This document shows, piece after piece, positions 23,376 to 31,890 of a stretch of 34,080 bases of DNA (position 1 is the stretch's first letter; every line of letters starts with the position of its first letter). Below the pieces are notes generated by a model. That model was not told the origin of the DNA. It ran no database searches and saw only the letters and a program-made list of their open reading frames with translations. The stretch comes from Ramlibacter sp. (GTDB lineage Bacteria > Pseudomonadota > Gammaproteobacteria > Burkholderiales > Burkholderiaceae_C), in contig NZ_JARXAB010000032.1 in assembly GCF_029866045.1 (NCBI RefSeq), positions 1 to 34,080 on the forward strand, given 5' to 3'. The position numbers were made by a program, and so were the translations under genes.

Positions 23376-24605
23376 TCAGCCTTTGCCTCGCAGCCGCAGG
23401 CTGCAGGCGTCGACGGCGGTCACCATCTGTCTGACCGTTGCGCGCCGGATCGGAAAGTCACTCGCGCGGCGCGCAAAGCCCTCGGCCTGGGCCAGCAGGG
23501 TCTCGATGGCTGACTCGGCCTCCTGTGCGGGCAGGGCCCCCTGTGAGGCCAGACGCAGCAGGTGCTGCCGGGTGACGGCATCACCCTCGCCGCAGATGTC
23601 CATGTGGTGCTGTCCGCGCGGGCCGTGGCTATAGGTCAGGTCGAAGGCTGGCGCGAGCCGCCAGCGCCGGTCGCGGCCGAGACGCCAGGCGAAGTTCCTG
23701 GGATGGTCGTCGCGGTTGTGAAACAGAACATTGAAGACCGCCCGCACAAAGGCCTTGTGTACCTCGCGCTCGTCTCGTGTGAGCAGCCGGCTCGCCCGCA
23801 GGAAGGTGGTGTAGTCCGCGCTGCCTGGCAGCCGGAAGTCCACCTGCAGCAGACCGGCGAGGCTGTGGACCGGCACCCGCAAAGTTTGCTCGCGGTCGAA
23901 CCGCGCGACGCCGAAGGCTGCCAACTTGGGTGACAAGTCGAAGTGCGCGCTGGCAGGCATCTCCAGCCCGCAGTCGCGCGCCAGTTCTGCGTACATCTGC
24001 TCGATGGCGCAGACCTCTGGGTGCTCGCCCTGGCCGGGAAATTTCACCAGCCAAGGCTCACCCGGAGCCTCCTTGCGCGTGCTCACCGTTCGACTTGCCG
24101 CTTCATACTGGACCAGCGCCTTGGGTCGCGCTCCTTGCGGGGAGCCGCCCGCGAGCGCGAGTTCGCGCAAGGCCGCGCCGGCTTCGCCGGCCAGGGCCCG
24201 CGCGCTTTCGAGGGCCAACTCCGGAAGCGACCAGTCCGGCTGCGAGGCGTCTGGTTCGGCGGCCGGCACGAATCGCAGGGCTCCCATGGCCCGTTCCCCG
24301 ATGAAGGCCAGGCGATCGAGTGGGCCGGGGTGGCGCAGCCCCTGCCTGCGAAAGAGACGGTCCATCAGCAGCAGGCCCCAGCCATCGGGCAGGCTGTCGG
24401 CGATCAGTCCGGGCAGGTGGTCCGAATGCGCGGGAAATTCGCCGTAGGCCGCTGGCCGCAGCTTGAGGTGCAGCGGCGACAGCTCCAGGCCTTGGGCCAG
24501 AGCAGCGGGGGCGTACTCGAACAGGGGCCGGCCATCGGCTTGGGCCAAGTGGCCCAGGGGCCAGTCCTCACCCCAGCCGCAGTAGTGGACGTCCAGTCCT
24601 CTCAT
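23376..24605 (-). CDS. HipA-family Ser/Thr kinase toxin
   Basis: 409-aa HipA-like protein. Characterised HipA kinases of toxin-antitoxin modules phosphorylate glutamyl-tRNA synthetase or other targets to slow growth. The N-terminal couple-HipA domain (about 1-110) is followed by the kinase core: the Gly-rich loop GGSPQGARPK (153-162) with a Ser that is often autophosphorylated, ATP-binding Lys188 in WLVKFPG, catalytic NRDDHPRN (297-304), and metal-binding Asp322 in PAFDLTYS. All kinase residues are present, so it should be active. Its ATG overlaps the hipB-like stop (ATGA), giving an antitoxin-first operon. Codon use and GC match the surroundings, so acquisition is not recent. The target is unknown. 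Confidence 0.93.
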   Translation of the reverse strand: MRGLDVHYCGWGEDWPLGHLAQADGRPLFEYAPAALAQGLELSPLHLKLRPAAYGEFPAHSDHLPGLIADSLPDGWGLLLMDRLFRRQGLRHPGPLDRLAFIGERAMGALRFVPAAEPDASQPDWSLPELALESARALAGEAGAALRELALAGGSPQGARPKALVQYEAASRTVSTRKEAPGEPWLVKFPGQGEHPEVCAIEQMYAELARDCGLEMPASAHFDLSPKLAAFGVARFDREQTLRVPVHSLAGLLQVDFRLPGSADYTTFLRASRLLTRDEREVHKAFVRAVFNVLFHNRDDHPRNFAWRLGRDRRWRLAPAFDLTYSHGPRGQHHMDICGEGDAVTRQHLLRLASQGALPAQEAESAIETLLAQAEGFARRASDFPIRRATVRQMVTAVDACSLRLRGKG

Positions 24606-24913
24606 GGCCGCGTTCGCCGGGGCGCTCGCTGGCGCTGCCTGGCCACTTCGGCCCGCTGCATCTGCGCGATGGATTGCTGCGCCAGAACCAGCAAGTCGTC
24701 GAGCTCTGAGGCCAAGCCCAGCGCCTGCAGGATCCGGACCCAGGTCTCCAGGGACGATTGACCGCTGTTTTCGAGCTTGCGCAGGGCGCCCAGGGACAGG
24801 CCTGCCATCTGCGCCAATTCACTCTGGGGTAGGCCCTGCGCCAGGCGCTGTGCACGGATGCGCTGCCCCAGGGTGTGCAGAATCTCATCGGCAGTGGCGA
24901 GAATAAATGCCAT
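24602..24913 (-). CDS. HipB-like XRE-family antitoxin
   Basis: 103-aa helix-turn-helix protein of the XRE/HTH_3 type. The HTH lies at about residues 14-68: LGQRIRAQRLAQGLPQSELAQMAGLSLGALRKLEN, followed by WVRILQALGLASELDDLL. The C-terminal tail is basic (ARQRQRAPRRTRP). It lies directly upstream of hipA with a four-base overlap and should neutralise HipA and repress the operon by binding the AT-rich inverted repeats in front of it. No ribosome site is visible, and a GATAAT box ends ten bases before the ATG, so the leader is very short. Confidence 0.93.
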   Translation of the reverse strand: MAFILATADEILHTLGQRIRAQRLAQGLPQSELAQMAGLSLGALRKLENSGQSSLETWVRILQALGLASELDDLLVLAQQSIAQMQRAEVARQRQRAPRRTRP

Positions 24914-24971
24914 TTATATGGCTATTATCTCAAAATAATTGATTTAAAGATCATAAAAATGGTCTTTAAAT
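24904..24971. promoter_or_regulatory. AT-rich promoter/operator of the hipBA pair
   Basis: A strongly AT-rich stretch in a GC-rich region. ATTTAAAGATC (24942-24952) faces GGTCTTTAAAT (24961-24971) with 10 of 11 pairs and eight bases between. GCCAT-TTAT-ATGGC (24909-24922) is a perfect inverted repeat covering the hipB start codon. GATAAT at 24924-24929 (minus) is a likely -10 box. Autoregulation by the HipB-like protein is inferred from the family. Confidence 0.6.
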
Positions 24972-25029
24972 GCTTGGGCGAGGCAGGGTGAGTCCGGGGA
25001 GGGGCGGCCGCTGCGGTACCCCTTACTCG

Positions 25030-25938
25030 TCACTCGATGTTCTGCACCTGCTCGCGCATCTGCTCGATCAGCACCTTCATCTCGACGCTGATGCGGGTGA
25101 GCTCGAGGACTTGTGACTTGGAGCCCAGCGTGTTGGCCTCGCGGTGCAGCTCTTGGATCAGGAAGTCCAGGCGCTTGCCGGCCTCGCCGCCCTTCGTGAG
25201 GAGCCGCTCGATTTCGTCGAGGTGCGCCGCCAGGCGGGTGAGCTCCTCGGCCACGTCGATGCGGATCGCAAAGGCGGTGGCCTCGGCCAATGCGCGGTCT
25301 TGCGCGGTTTGAGCAGTAGGTGCATTGGCCGATGGAGCGCCCAGGCCCAGGGCCTCGTTCCAGCGCTCCAGGAAGCGGGTCCGCTGTTGCTCCACCAGCT
25401 GAGGCACCAAAGGCTTGGCCTGTTCCGCCAGGGCGCGCAGCTGCTTCAGATGACCCTTTAGCATCGTGACCAGGCGCTCGCCTTCGCGGGCGCGGGCCTG
25501 CATGAGCCCCTCCACGGCCTCGGTCGCCAGGGCAATCACCTGGGCGGTGTCAATCGCGCCGCCGCCGGACTCGCCACCGGCCAGTCGCATCACGTCGGCC
25601 ACTCCCAGAGGCCGGGCCTGGGGCAGCCAGGCCAGCACCTGCTCCTGCACACTGCCCAGGCGCTGCAGCAGCGCCGTGGAGGGCGTGGCCAGGCCGGCGC
25701 CGGCCGCGGCCTCGACCCCACCGCGCACTTCCACCTTGCCGCGCTTGAGGCGCGACTGCAGCAGCTCGCGCAGGGCGGGCTCGTGCTGGCGCAGTTCTTC
25801 GGAAAGACGGAAGGACAGGTCGAGAAAGCGGCTGTTGACGCTGCGAATTTCCACGCCCAGGCGGGGCGCGGCGTGGTCAGGCGAGGCGGTGCCGGCGGCC
25901 TGGGCGGTGGCGTAGCCGGTCATGCTGAAGATGGGCAT
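25030..25938 (-). CDS. yicC: YicC/YloC-family endoribonuclease
   Basis: 302-aa protein of the YicC family, shown in other bacteria to be an endoribonuclease. The N-terminus is typical (MPIFSMTGYATAQ, then GVEIRSVNSRFLDLSFRLSEELR), and the C-terminal DUF1732 part reads RIDVAEELTRLAAHLDEIERLL, GKRLDFLIQELHREANTLGSKS and EMKVLIEQMREQVQNIE, all strongly conserved. Length is normal. A CATAAT on the minus strand about 30 bases upstream is a possible -10 box. The hipBA pair separates it from gmk. It is divergent from rph. Confidence 0.95.
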   Translation of the reverse strand: MPIFSMTGYATAQAAGTASPDHAAPRLGVEIRSVNSRFLDLSFRLSEELRQHEPALRELLQSRLKRGKVEVRGGVEAAAGAGLATPSTALLQRLGSVQEQVLAWLPQARPLGVADVMRLAGGESGGGAIDTAQVIALATEAVEGLMQARAREGERLVTMLKGHLKQLRALAEQAKPLVPQLVEQQRTRFLERWNEALGLGAPSANAPTAQTAQDRALAEATAFAIRIDVAEELTRLAAHLDEIERLLTKGGEAGKRLDFLIQELHREANTLGSKSQVLELTRISVEMKVLIEQMREQVQNIE

Positions 25939-26069
25939 CGGGAACTTTGGTATGAATGAACGGCGAAATTATGGCCCAGGGTGACCGGCAGGCGTCCCGG
26001 CCCCTGGGCGCGCCATCGCAGTCCGCATCCGGGGGTGACCCCCCGGCCCGTGCCGGCTGCCGCAGGCCC

Positions 26070-26075
26070 TAACAT
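26070..26075 (+). promoter_or_regulatory. -10-like box directly upstream of rph
   Basis: TAACAT followed by seven bases (CGGGGGC) and the ATG at 26083, placing the expected transcription start at or next to the start codon. Confidence 0.5.
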
Positions 26076-26082
26076 CGGGGGC

Positions 26083-26844
26083 ATGACTGCATTTCAAAGA
26101 ACCGGTGGCCGTGCCGCCGACCAACTGCGCCCGGTGCGCATCACCCGCGGCTTCACCCTTCACGCCGAGGGTTCCGTCCTGATCGAGTTCGGCCAGACCC
26201 GCGTGCTGTGCACTGCCTCGGTGGAGGAGCGCGTACCGCCGCACAAGCGCGGCTCTGGCGAGGGCTGGGTGACCGGCGAGTACGGCATGCTGCCGCGCGC
26301 CACCCACACCCGCGGTGACCGTGAGGCCGCCCGGGGCAAGCAAAGCGGCCGCACGCAGGAAATCCAGCGCCTGATCGGGCGATCGCTGCGCGCGGTGTTT
26401 GACCTCAAGGCTTTGGGCGAGCGTACCCTCACCCTGGACTGCGATGTGCTGCAGGCCGACGGCGGGACACGCACCGCCGCCATCACCGGCGCCTTTGTCG
26501 CCGCGCAGGATGCGGTCAGCCGGCTGCTGGCAGCGGGCAAGATCGCCGCCTCGCCCATCGTCGGCCCGGTGGCCGCCATCTCGGTGGGCATCGTGCAAGG
26601 CACGCCCCTTCTGGACCTGGAGTACGTCGAGGACTCGGCTTGCGACACCGACATGAATGTGGTGATGACCGGCGCGGGGCACTTCGTCGAGGTGCAGGGC
26701 ACCGCCGAGGGCGCGGCCTTCACCCGCGCCGAGATGGACCGCCTGCTGCAACTGGCCGAGCAAGGCATTGGCGAGCTGGTACGTCTTCAGGCTGAGGCCC
26801 TGCAGCAACCCCTGCCGCCGACGCCCGCGGGTATGGGGGCCTGA
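26083..26844 (+). CDS. rph: Ribonuclease PH
   Basis: 253-aa phosphorolytic 3'-to-5' exoribonuclease that trims tRNA 3' ends. Family wording runs throughout: [84 protein letters not shown], and [22 protein letters not shown]. The phosphate-binding and active-site Arg/Asp segments ([24 protein letters not shown]) are intact. The ATG at 26083 is chosen because it opens the conserved N-terminus; the longer upstream frame is low-complexity. First gene of rph-rdgB-hemW; its stop abuts the rdgB start. Confidence 0.97.
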   Translation: MTAFQRTGGRAADQLRPVRITRGFTLHAEGSVLIEFGQTRVLCTASVEERVPPHKRGSGEGWVTGEYGMLPRATHTRGDREAARGKQSGRTQEIQRLIGRSLRAVFDLKALGERTLTLDCDVLQADGGTRTAAITGAFVAAQDAVSRLLAAGKIAASPIVGPVAAISVGIVQGTPLLDLEYVEDSACDTDMNVVMTGAGHFVEVQGTAEGAAFTRAEMDRLLQLAEQGIGELVRLQAEALQQPLPPTPAGMGA

Positions 26845-27507
26845 GTGGCCGCTTCCCCGCCTTCGGGCCGCAGCGATTCGGTGGCCGCCGGCGCACTGCT
26901 CGGGGGCGGACGCCTGGTGCTGGCGTCGAACAACCGCGGCAAGCTCGTCGAGCTGCAGGCGCTGTTCGCTCCGATGGGCTTGGAGCTTGTGCGCCAGGCT
27001 GATCTCGGCATCGGCGAGGCCGAGGAGCCCTTTCGCACCTTTGTCGAGAACGCGCTGGCCAAGGCACGTCATGCGGCGCGCGAAAGCGGTCTGCCGGCCT
27101 TGGCCGACGACGCCGGCTTGTGCGTGGACGCCTTTGGCGGCCTGCCGGGGGTGGACACCGCTTTTTATGCCATGCAGTTCGGCTTTCCCAAGGGCGACGA
27201 CCACAATGTCACTGCCTTGCTGCAGCAGATGGCGGGCATCAGCAATCGCCGCGCCGCGCTGGTCAGCACCCTCGTGGCCCTGCGCAGTGCCGACGACCCC
27301 GAGCCGCTGATTGCGGTGGGCCGGGCGGTGGGCGAGATCACCCGCGCGCCGGTGGGCGAGCAGGGCTTCGGCTTCGACCCGGTGATGTACCTGCCTCAGT
27401 TTGACTGCACCTTCGCCCAGCTCGATCCGGCGGTGAAAAATGCGCACAGCCACCGCGGCCAGGCGGCGCGGCAGATGGTGCAGCTGATGCGGGAGCGCTG
27501 GCTCTGA
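26845..27507 (+). CDS. rdgB: RdgB/HAM1 non-canonical purine NTP pyrophosphatase
   Basis: 220-aa house-cleaning enzyme that hydrolyses ITP, dITP and XTP to monophosphates. Conserved elements are LVLASNNRGKLVELQALF, TFVENALAKARHA, the active-site ALADDAGLCVDAFGGLPGV, QGFGFDPVMYLP, and KNAHSHRGQA near the C-terminus. It begins with GTG immediately after the rph stop and has a short variable extension (about 22 residues) before the domain. Tight spacing indicates cotranscription with rph. Confidence 0.95.
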   Translation: MAASPPSGRSDSVAAGALLGGGRLVLASNNRGKLVELQALFAPMGLELVRQADLGIGEAEEPFRTFVENALAKARHAARESGLPALADDAGLCVDAFGGLPGVDTAFYAMQFGFPKGDDHNVTALLQQMAGISNRRAALVSTLVALRSADDPEPLIAVGRAVGEITRAPVGEQGFGFDPVMYLPQFDCTFAQLDPAVKNAHSHRGQAARQMVQLMRERWL

Positions 27508-27568
27508 GCCCGCGGCTCTCGTCTCGGCTCCGGCGCGCCCTCCTGTCTACGACAAGGCTTCTTCCCGC

Positions 27569-28756
27569 ATGAAGGACCTGGCCCACTACATGCGCCCCGG
27601 CACCCTCCAACTGGGAGCGCCGCCCCCCTTGTCGCTTTATGTGCACCTGCCCTGGTGCATCCGCAAGTGCCCGTATTGCGACTTCAACTCGCACGAGATG
27701 AAGCCTGGCGAGCTGCCTGAGCAGCGCTATCTCGACGCCCTCGTGGCCGACCTGGAGCAGTCCCTGCCCCTGGTCTGGGGCCGCAGCGTGCACAGCGTCT
27801 TCATCGGCGGCGGCACGCCCAGCCTGTTTTCGCCGGCGGGCATTGACCGGCTGCTGGCCGACATTCGCGCCCGCCTGCGCCTGGCGCCCGATTGCGAGAT
27901 CACCCTCGAGGCCAACCCCGGCACCTTCGAGAAGGACCGCTTCCGGGCCTTCCGCGCCGCCGGTGTGACCCGGCTCTCGGTGGGTGTGCAAAGCTTCAAT
28001 GACACGCACCTGCAAGCGGTGGGGCGGGTGCATGACCGGGCGCAAGCGATCGCCGCCTGCGAGGAAGCGGCCGACGCTTTTGACACCTTCAACCTCGACC
28101 TGATGTACGCGCTGCCCGGGCAGACCTTGGCGCAGCTCGACGCCGACCTGAACCAGGCCCTGGCGCTGGCGCCGCCGCACCTGTCGGTCTACCACCTCAC
28201 GCTCGAGCCCAATACCTACTTTGCCAAGTACCCGCCGGTGGTGCCCAGCGACGACGATGCCTTCGCAATGCTCGACCGCATTACCGAGCGCACGGCATTG
28301 GCGGGGATGTCGCGCTACGAGGTCTCGGCCTATGCGCGAGACGGTCACCGCTGCTGGCACAACAACAATTACTGGGAGTTCGGCGACTACCTCGGCATCG
28401 GCGCTGGCGCGCACGGCAAGCTGTCCTTTGCGCACCGGGTGCTGCGCCAAGTGCGTTACCGCGAGCCGGCGCGCTACATGGCGCAAGCCCTGGCTGGTGA
28501 CGCGGTGGCGCAGGAGGAAGAAGTGGCCCGCGCCGAGCTGCCTTTCGAGTACATGCTCAATGCGCTGCGGCTGCGGGACGGCTTCGCCCTGCAAGACTTC
28601 AGCAGCCGCACCGGCCTGCCCCTGTCGGCCCTCGAGCCAGGCCTGGCCCAGGCCGAAGCGAAGGGGCTGATCGAGCGCGACGCTGGCCGCGTGCGGCCCA
28701 GCGCGCGTGGTTTTGACTTCCTCAGCGATTTGCAATCCCTGTTCCTGTCGGCGTGA
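27569..28756 (+). CDS. hemW: Heme chaperone HemW (radical SAM, HemN-like)
   Basis: 395-aa radical SAM protein. The cluster motif is CIRKCPYC (Cys30, Cys34, Cys37), followed by FIGGGTPSL, ITLEANPGTFE, RLSVGVQSFND and NLDLMYALPGQT. The C-terminal HemN_C region has FEYMLNALRLRDGF. HemW proteins lack the extra N-terminal residues of the coproporphyrinogen dehydrogenase HemN and act in heme delivery. The rph-rdgB-hemW order is the usual one in this group. 61 bases separate it from rdgB. Confidence 0.95.
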   Translation: MKDLAHYMRPGTLQLGAPPPLSLYVHLPWCIRKCPYCDFNSHEMKPGELPEQRYLDALVADLEQSLPLVWGRSVHSVFIGGGTPSLFSPAGIDRLLADIRARLRLAPDCEITLEANPGTFEKDRFRAFRAAGVTRLSVGVQSFNDTHLQAVGRVHDRAQAIAACEEAADAFDTFNLDLMYALPGQTLAQLDADLNQALALAPPHLSVYHLTLEPNTYFAKYPPVVPSDDDAFAMLDRITERTALAGMSRYEVSAYARDGHRCWHNNNYWEFGDYLGIGAGAHGKLSFAHRVLRQVRYREPARYMAQALAGDAVAQEEEVARAELPFEYMLNALRLRDGFALQDFSSRTGLPLSALEPGLAQAEAKGLIERDAGRVRPSARGFDFLSDLQSLFLSA

Positions 28757-28798
28757 TGCGAGCCGCCCCTCTCACACGCCTTCTCAGCGCACATCAAT

Positions 28799-29599
28799 AT
28801 GACCTCCACAGTCCCTGCCACGGCCTCGACACCCCTGCTGTCCATCGAAGACGGCGTGGCCACGATCACCCTCAACCGTCCGGCCCACCGCAACCGGCTG
28901 CAGGACGAAGATCTGCACACGCTGCTGGCGCACTTCGGGCGTATCGAGGCCGACACCAGCCTGCGGGTGGTGATGCTGCGCGCCAACACCGCGGGCCAGC
29001 CCAAGCCGGTGTTTTGCGCTGGTTACGACCTGGGCGGTTTCGACGAACCGGGCAAGGACGCCAGTCTGTTCGAACGCATGACCGACGCCTACGCCGCGCT
29101 CAGCCCAGTCACCGTGTGCGCGCTCAATGGCAGTGTGTACGGCGGCGCCACCGACCTGTTCATCTCCAGCGACCTGCGCCTGGCGCTGGAAGGCGTCGAG
29201 ATGCGCATGCCCGCCACCGCCCTGGGCCTGCATTACTACGCCAACGGCCTGCAGCGCTATGTCACCCGCATGGGCCTGGCCTTTACCGAACGGGCCTTTC
29301 TCACTGGAAGGCCCTTCACGGCGCAGCGCCTGTGGGACACCGGCTGCCTGGAAGACTTACTGCCGGCCGCCGAGTTCGAGGCGGGCTTATCCGCGCTGGT
29401 GCGCGACGTGGCCGCCCTGGCGCCGCTGGCGGCGCGCGCCGTTAAGCAGTCCCTTCGCGAGCTGGCCACAGGGAACACGGCTACCGGCACTTTGGAGCGG
29501 ATTCGCGAGCGTGAGCGCGTGACGCTGGCCAGCGAAGATTTCGCTGAGGGCCGCAAGGCCTTCGCCGAGCGCCGCGCGCCGAAGTTCAGCGGGCGTTGA
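28799..29599 (+). CDS. Enoyl-CoA hydratase/isomerase family protein lacking hydratase glutamates
   Basis: 266-aa crotonase-fold protein. Oxyanion-hole segments are FCAGYDL (72-78) and NGSVYGGATDL (110-120). Where hydratases carry two catalytic Glu, this protein has Asp119 (in GGATDL) and Ala139 (in MPATALGL), so classical hydration is doubtful. The wording MRMPATALGLHYYANGLQRYV, then AFLTGRPF, is that of crotonase-like proteins with decarboxylase, hydrolase or unknown activities. The ATG at 28799 follows hemW by 42 bases, so it may be read through from it. Substrate unknown. Confidence 0.9.
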   Translation: MTSTVPATASTPLLSIEDGVATITLNRPAHRNRLQDEDLHTLLAHFGRIEADTSLRVVMLRANTAGQPKPVFCAGYDLGGFDEPGKDASLFERMTDAYAALSPVTVCALNGSVYGGATDLFISSDLRLALEGVEMRMPATALGLHYYANGLQRYVTRMGLAFTERAFLTGRPFTAQRLWDTGCLEDLLPAAEFEAGLSALVRDVAALAPLAARAVKQSLRELATGNTATGTLERIRERERVTLASEDFAEGRKAFAERRAPKFSGR

Positions 29600-29611
29600 G
29601 CGTCCTCCAGC

Positions 29612-29860
29612 CTATGTTGGCCGGAAGCGGGTGATGGTGCCCTCGGGTGTTTCGACCAAATCCCCGAAGCGGGCCAGCGGCCGCATCCACAGCAGATCGG
29701 CCTTGGGCTTGCCGTCGGGACCCAGCGGCCGGTACAGCACGCCGGTTTCCAGCGTGGCCTCGATCAGGCAGTAGCCGGCCACCTCGTACAGGCCACCCTT
29801 GTAGTGACGCAGGCGGGTGCCCAGGGGCCAGGGGGTTTCGATCGGGGGGAGTGTTTCCAT
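29612..29860 (-). CDS. DUF1653-like small protein
   Basis: 82-aa protein. The core LGTRLRHYKGGLYEVAGYCLIEATLETGVLYRPL and the C-terminal DLLWMRPLARFGDLVETPEG match the DUF1653 pattern (RHYKGxxY, ET, VxYR, W-RP, F). This is a small beta-rich domain of unknown function. The ATG at 29860 is chosen since residues upstream do not match the family. It converges with the enoyl-CoA-hydratase-like gene (12 bases between stops) and is divergent from the S1C-like gene. Confidence 0.85.
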   Translation of the reverse strand: METLPPIETPWPLGTRLRHYKGGLYEVAGYCLIEATLETGVLYRPLGPDGKPKADLLWMRPLARFGDLVETPEGTITRFRPT

Positions 29861-29987
29861 GGTGCGTGTCGTGAGGCCAATCCCTAGCAGGTTCAGGGGC
29901 TGTTCTTCTGACCATTGTTGCCGAAAAGACTGCTGGGCATAGCATGGATATTGCGGGATGCATTTATTGGCTTCGAGGAGAAACCCC

Positions 29988-31028
29988 ATGCGCCAGGCTC
30001 TGTCCGCCTTTTTCTTCAGCGTGCTGACCGCCGGGGCGATGCTCCTGGCTGCGCCCGCGCCGGTCCAGGCACAACAGCCCGCCGACGATCGCGAGCGGCT
30101 GCTGGCTGCGCAGTCGGCCACGCTGGGCGTGGCGGTGCGCGCTGTGCCTGGAGCGGGCTCGGCCAACTCCCTGGGCCGTCGGCGGGAGGGCAGCGGCGTG
30201 CTGGTGTCCCTTCCCGGCGCCCCCGACGGCCTGGTGCTCACCATCGGCTACTTGGTGCTCGAGGCCGAGTCGGTCGAACTCATCACCCGCGACCAGCGTC
30301 GCCTTCCCGGTCAGGTGGTGGCCTACGACTTCGTGAACGGCCTGGGCCTGGTCAAGCCCCTGGTGCCGCTGGCTGGCATTCGCCCGGTTCCGCTGGCGAC
30401 GGCGGCGTCGCTCTCGGCGGGTGACCTGATGCTGTTCGTCGCCGGTGGTTCGCCGCAGCAAGCCGGCGTGGTGCGGCTGATGGACCGGCGTGCCTTCACC
30501 GGCTACTGGGAATACCACCTCGAGAGCGCCCTCTACACCTCCCCGCCCCTGGGCAACCACTCGGGCGCCGGGCTGTTCAACACCCGAGGCGAATTGGTGG
30601 GCGTAGGCAACTTGCTCATGGCTGATGTGATGCCGGAGGGGGATCCGCGGCAGTTGGCTGGCAACCTGTTCGTGCCGGTGGACACCCTGCTGCCGGTGCT
30701 GGCAGAACTGGTGCGCACTGGCGCCCACCCGCAGGCCAAGCGTCCGTGGTTGGGCGTCAACGCCATGCAACTGGGCTCGCGGGTGCGCATCACCCGCGTC
30801 ACTGCCGGCAGCCCAGCGGACGCCGCCGGGCTGCGGCCAGGGCACTGGGTGGCAGCGGTGGACGGCCAGCCGGTGCTGTCGCTGGAGTCGTTCTACAAGC
30901 AGGTCTGGGCCCATGGCCTGGGGACCGGAGATATTCGGCTCACCGTGCGGGAGGGCGAGCGTGAGCGGGAGTTGCAATTGCCGGCCCGCGACCGCAGCGA
31001 GTCGGTGGCACGGCCTCAGGGTATCTGA
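29988..31028 (+). CDS. Secreted HtrA/S1C-like protein with PDZ domain, probably inactive protease
   Basis: 346-aa exported protein: signal peptide about 1-28 (FFFSVLTAGAMLLAAPAPVQA), trypsin-like domain about 38-240, and PDZ about 253-335 (PWLGVNAMQLGSRVRITRVTAGSPADAAGLRPGHWV). In the protease domain only the Ser position is retained (GNHSGAGLFN, Ser192). The His position reads LTIGYLV with Tyr88, and the Asp position YDFVNGLGLVK has Gly118. It is thus likely a pseudoprotease, perhaps a periplasmic chaperone or peptide sensor. Strong ribosome site (CGAGGAG) before the ATG at 29988. No metabolic partner is evident next to it. Confidence 0.88.
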   Translation: MRQALSAFFFSVLTAGAMLLAAPAPVQAQQPADDRERLLAAQSATLGVAVRAVPGAGSANSLGRRREGSGVLVSLPGAPDGLVLTIGYLVLEAESVELITRDQRRLPGQVVAYDFVNGLGLVKPLVPLAGIRPVPLATAASLSAGDLMLFVAGGSPQQAGVVRLMDRRAFTGYWEYHLESALYTSPPLGNHSGAGLFNTRGELVGVGNLLMADVMPEGDPRQLAGNLFVPVDTLLPVLAELVRTGAHPQAKRPWLGVNAMQLGSRVRITRVTAGSPADAAGLRPGHWVAAVDGQPVLSLESFYKQVWAHGLGTGDIRLTVREGERERELQLPARDRSESVARPQGI

Positions 31029-31117
31029 GACCTGCGCCAAGACGCAGAACGCGGCGGCCTAGGCGGCGCCGTTGCTGCGCGAATCAGCCCTCGCGGCGGC
31101 GGCCGCAACGCACGCCC

Positions 31118-31123
31118 TAAGAT
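31118..31123 (+). promoter_or_regulatory. -10-like box directly upstream of the phosphoribosyltransferase gene
   Basis: TAAGAT followed by six bases (GCGAGG) and the GTG at 31130. The GAGG here could also act as a very close ribosome site, so leaderless initiation is less certain than for gmk. Confidence 0.4.
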
Positions 31124-31129
31124 GCGAGG

Positions 31130-31837
31130 GTGCCGCATTTCACCGAAGCCACCACTCACTATTGGCAGCAGTTCCTGCCGCCCGAGGCCGCGCCCCAGGC
31201 TGCGCCCGCTAGCCAAGCCGGACCCTGGCGCCTGGGCTACCCGGCGCGCCTGCCCGATGGCCGCATCCTGATGCTGCCAATCCGGCCGCTGGCGGCCGAG
31301 CCTCACCATGCGGTGGCCTCGCTGCTGGTGAACCAGGCCTCGATGGAGGTGGTGCGTGTCCTCTCCCGCATGTTGGGTGAGGCGCTGGCGCCGCTGGCCC
31401 CCGACCTGGTCATGGGTCTGCCCACCCTGGGCCTTTCGCTGGCACCAGGCGTGGCCGAGAGCCTGGGCCACAGCCGGTACGTGCCCCTGGGGTACTCGCG
31501 CAAGTTCTGGTACGAGGAGCCGCTGTCGACGGCGGTGCACTCCATCACCTCGCCCACGCCCGGCAAGCGGGTCTACCTGGATCCGCACCTGCTGCCGCTC
31601 CTTCAGGGCAAGCGGGTGGCGCTGGTGGACGACACCCTTTCTACCGGTACCACCATGGCCGCGACCTGGGACTTGATGGAGCGCCTGGGCGTGCAGGTGG
31701 TGGGCTGCGGCGTCGCCATGCTGCAAGGCGAGCGCTGGCGCCAGAAGCTGGGGCCGCAGCGGACACAGCAGGCGGTCGGCGTATTGCGCAGCCCCTTGCT
31801 GCGGGCGGTGCCCGAAGGCTGGGCCCTGCGAGACTGA
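31130..31837 (+). CDS. Phosphoribosyltransferase (purine-salvage type)
   Basis: 235-aa type I phosphoribosyltransferase. The PRPP-binding motif is VALVDDTLSTGTTM, with the N-terminal substrate segment DLVMGLPTLGLSLAPGVAESLG. It transfers phosphoribose to a nucleobase in the family at large; the base cannot be read here. A PRTase, an adenosine deaminase and a ribokinase-like kinase lie within 3 kb, which suggests salvage of purine nucleosides, with the base recaptured by this enzyme. It converges with the deaminase gene, 53 bases between stops, with a short CTGAG/CTCAG hairpin at its stop. Confidence 0.87.
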   Translation: MPHFTEATTHYWQQFLPPEAAPQAAPASQAGPWRLGYPARLPDGRILMLPIRPLAAEPHHAVASLLVNQASMEVVRVLSRMLGEALAPLAPDLVMGLPTLGLSLAPGVAESLGHSRYVPLGYSRKFWYEEPLSTAVHSITSPTPGKRVYLDPHLLPLLQGKRVALVDDTLSTGTTMAATWDLMERLGVQVVGCGVAMLQGERWRQKLGPQRTQQAVGVLRSPLLRAVPEGWALRD

Positions 31838-31890
31838 GCTCTACTCAGCGCGGGTGGGCGCCACTGAGCGCCGCTGGTCGCAGCGCCCGT

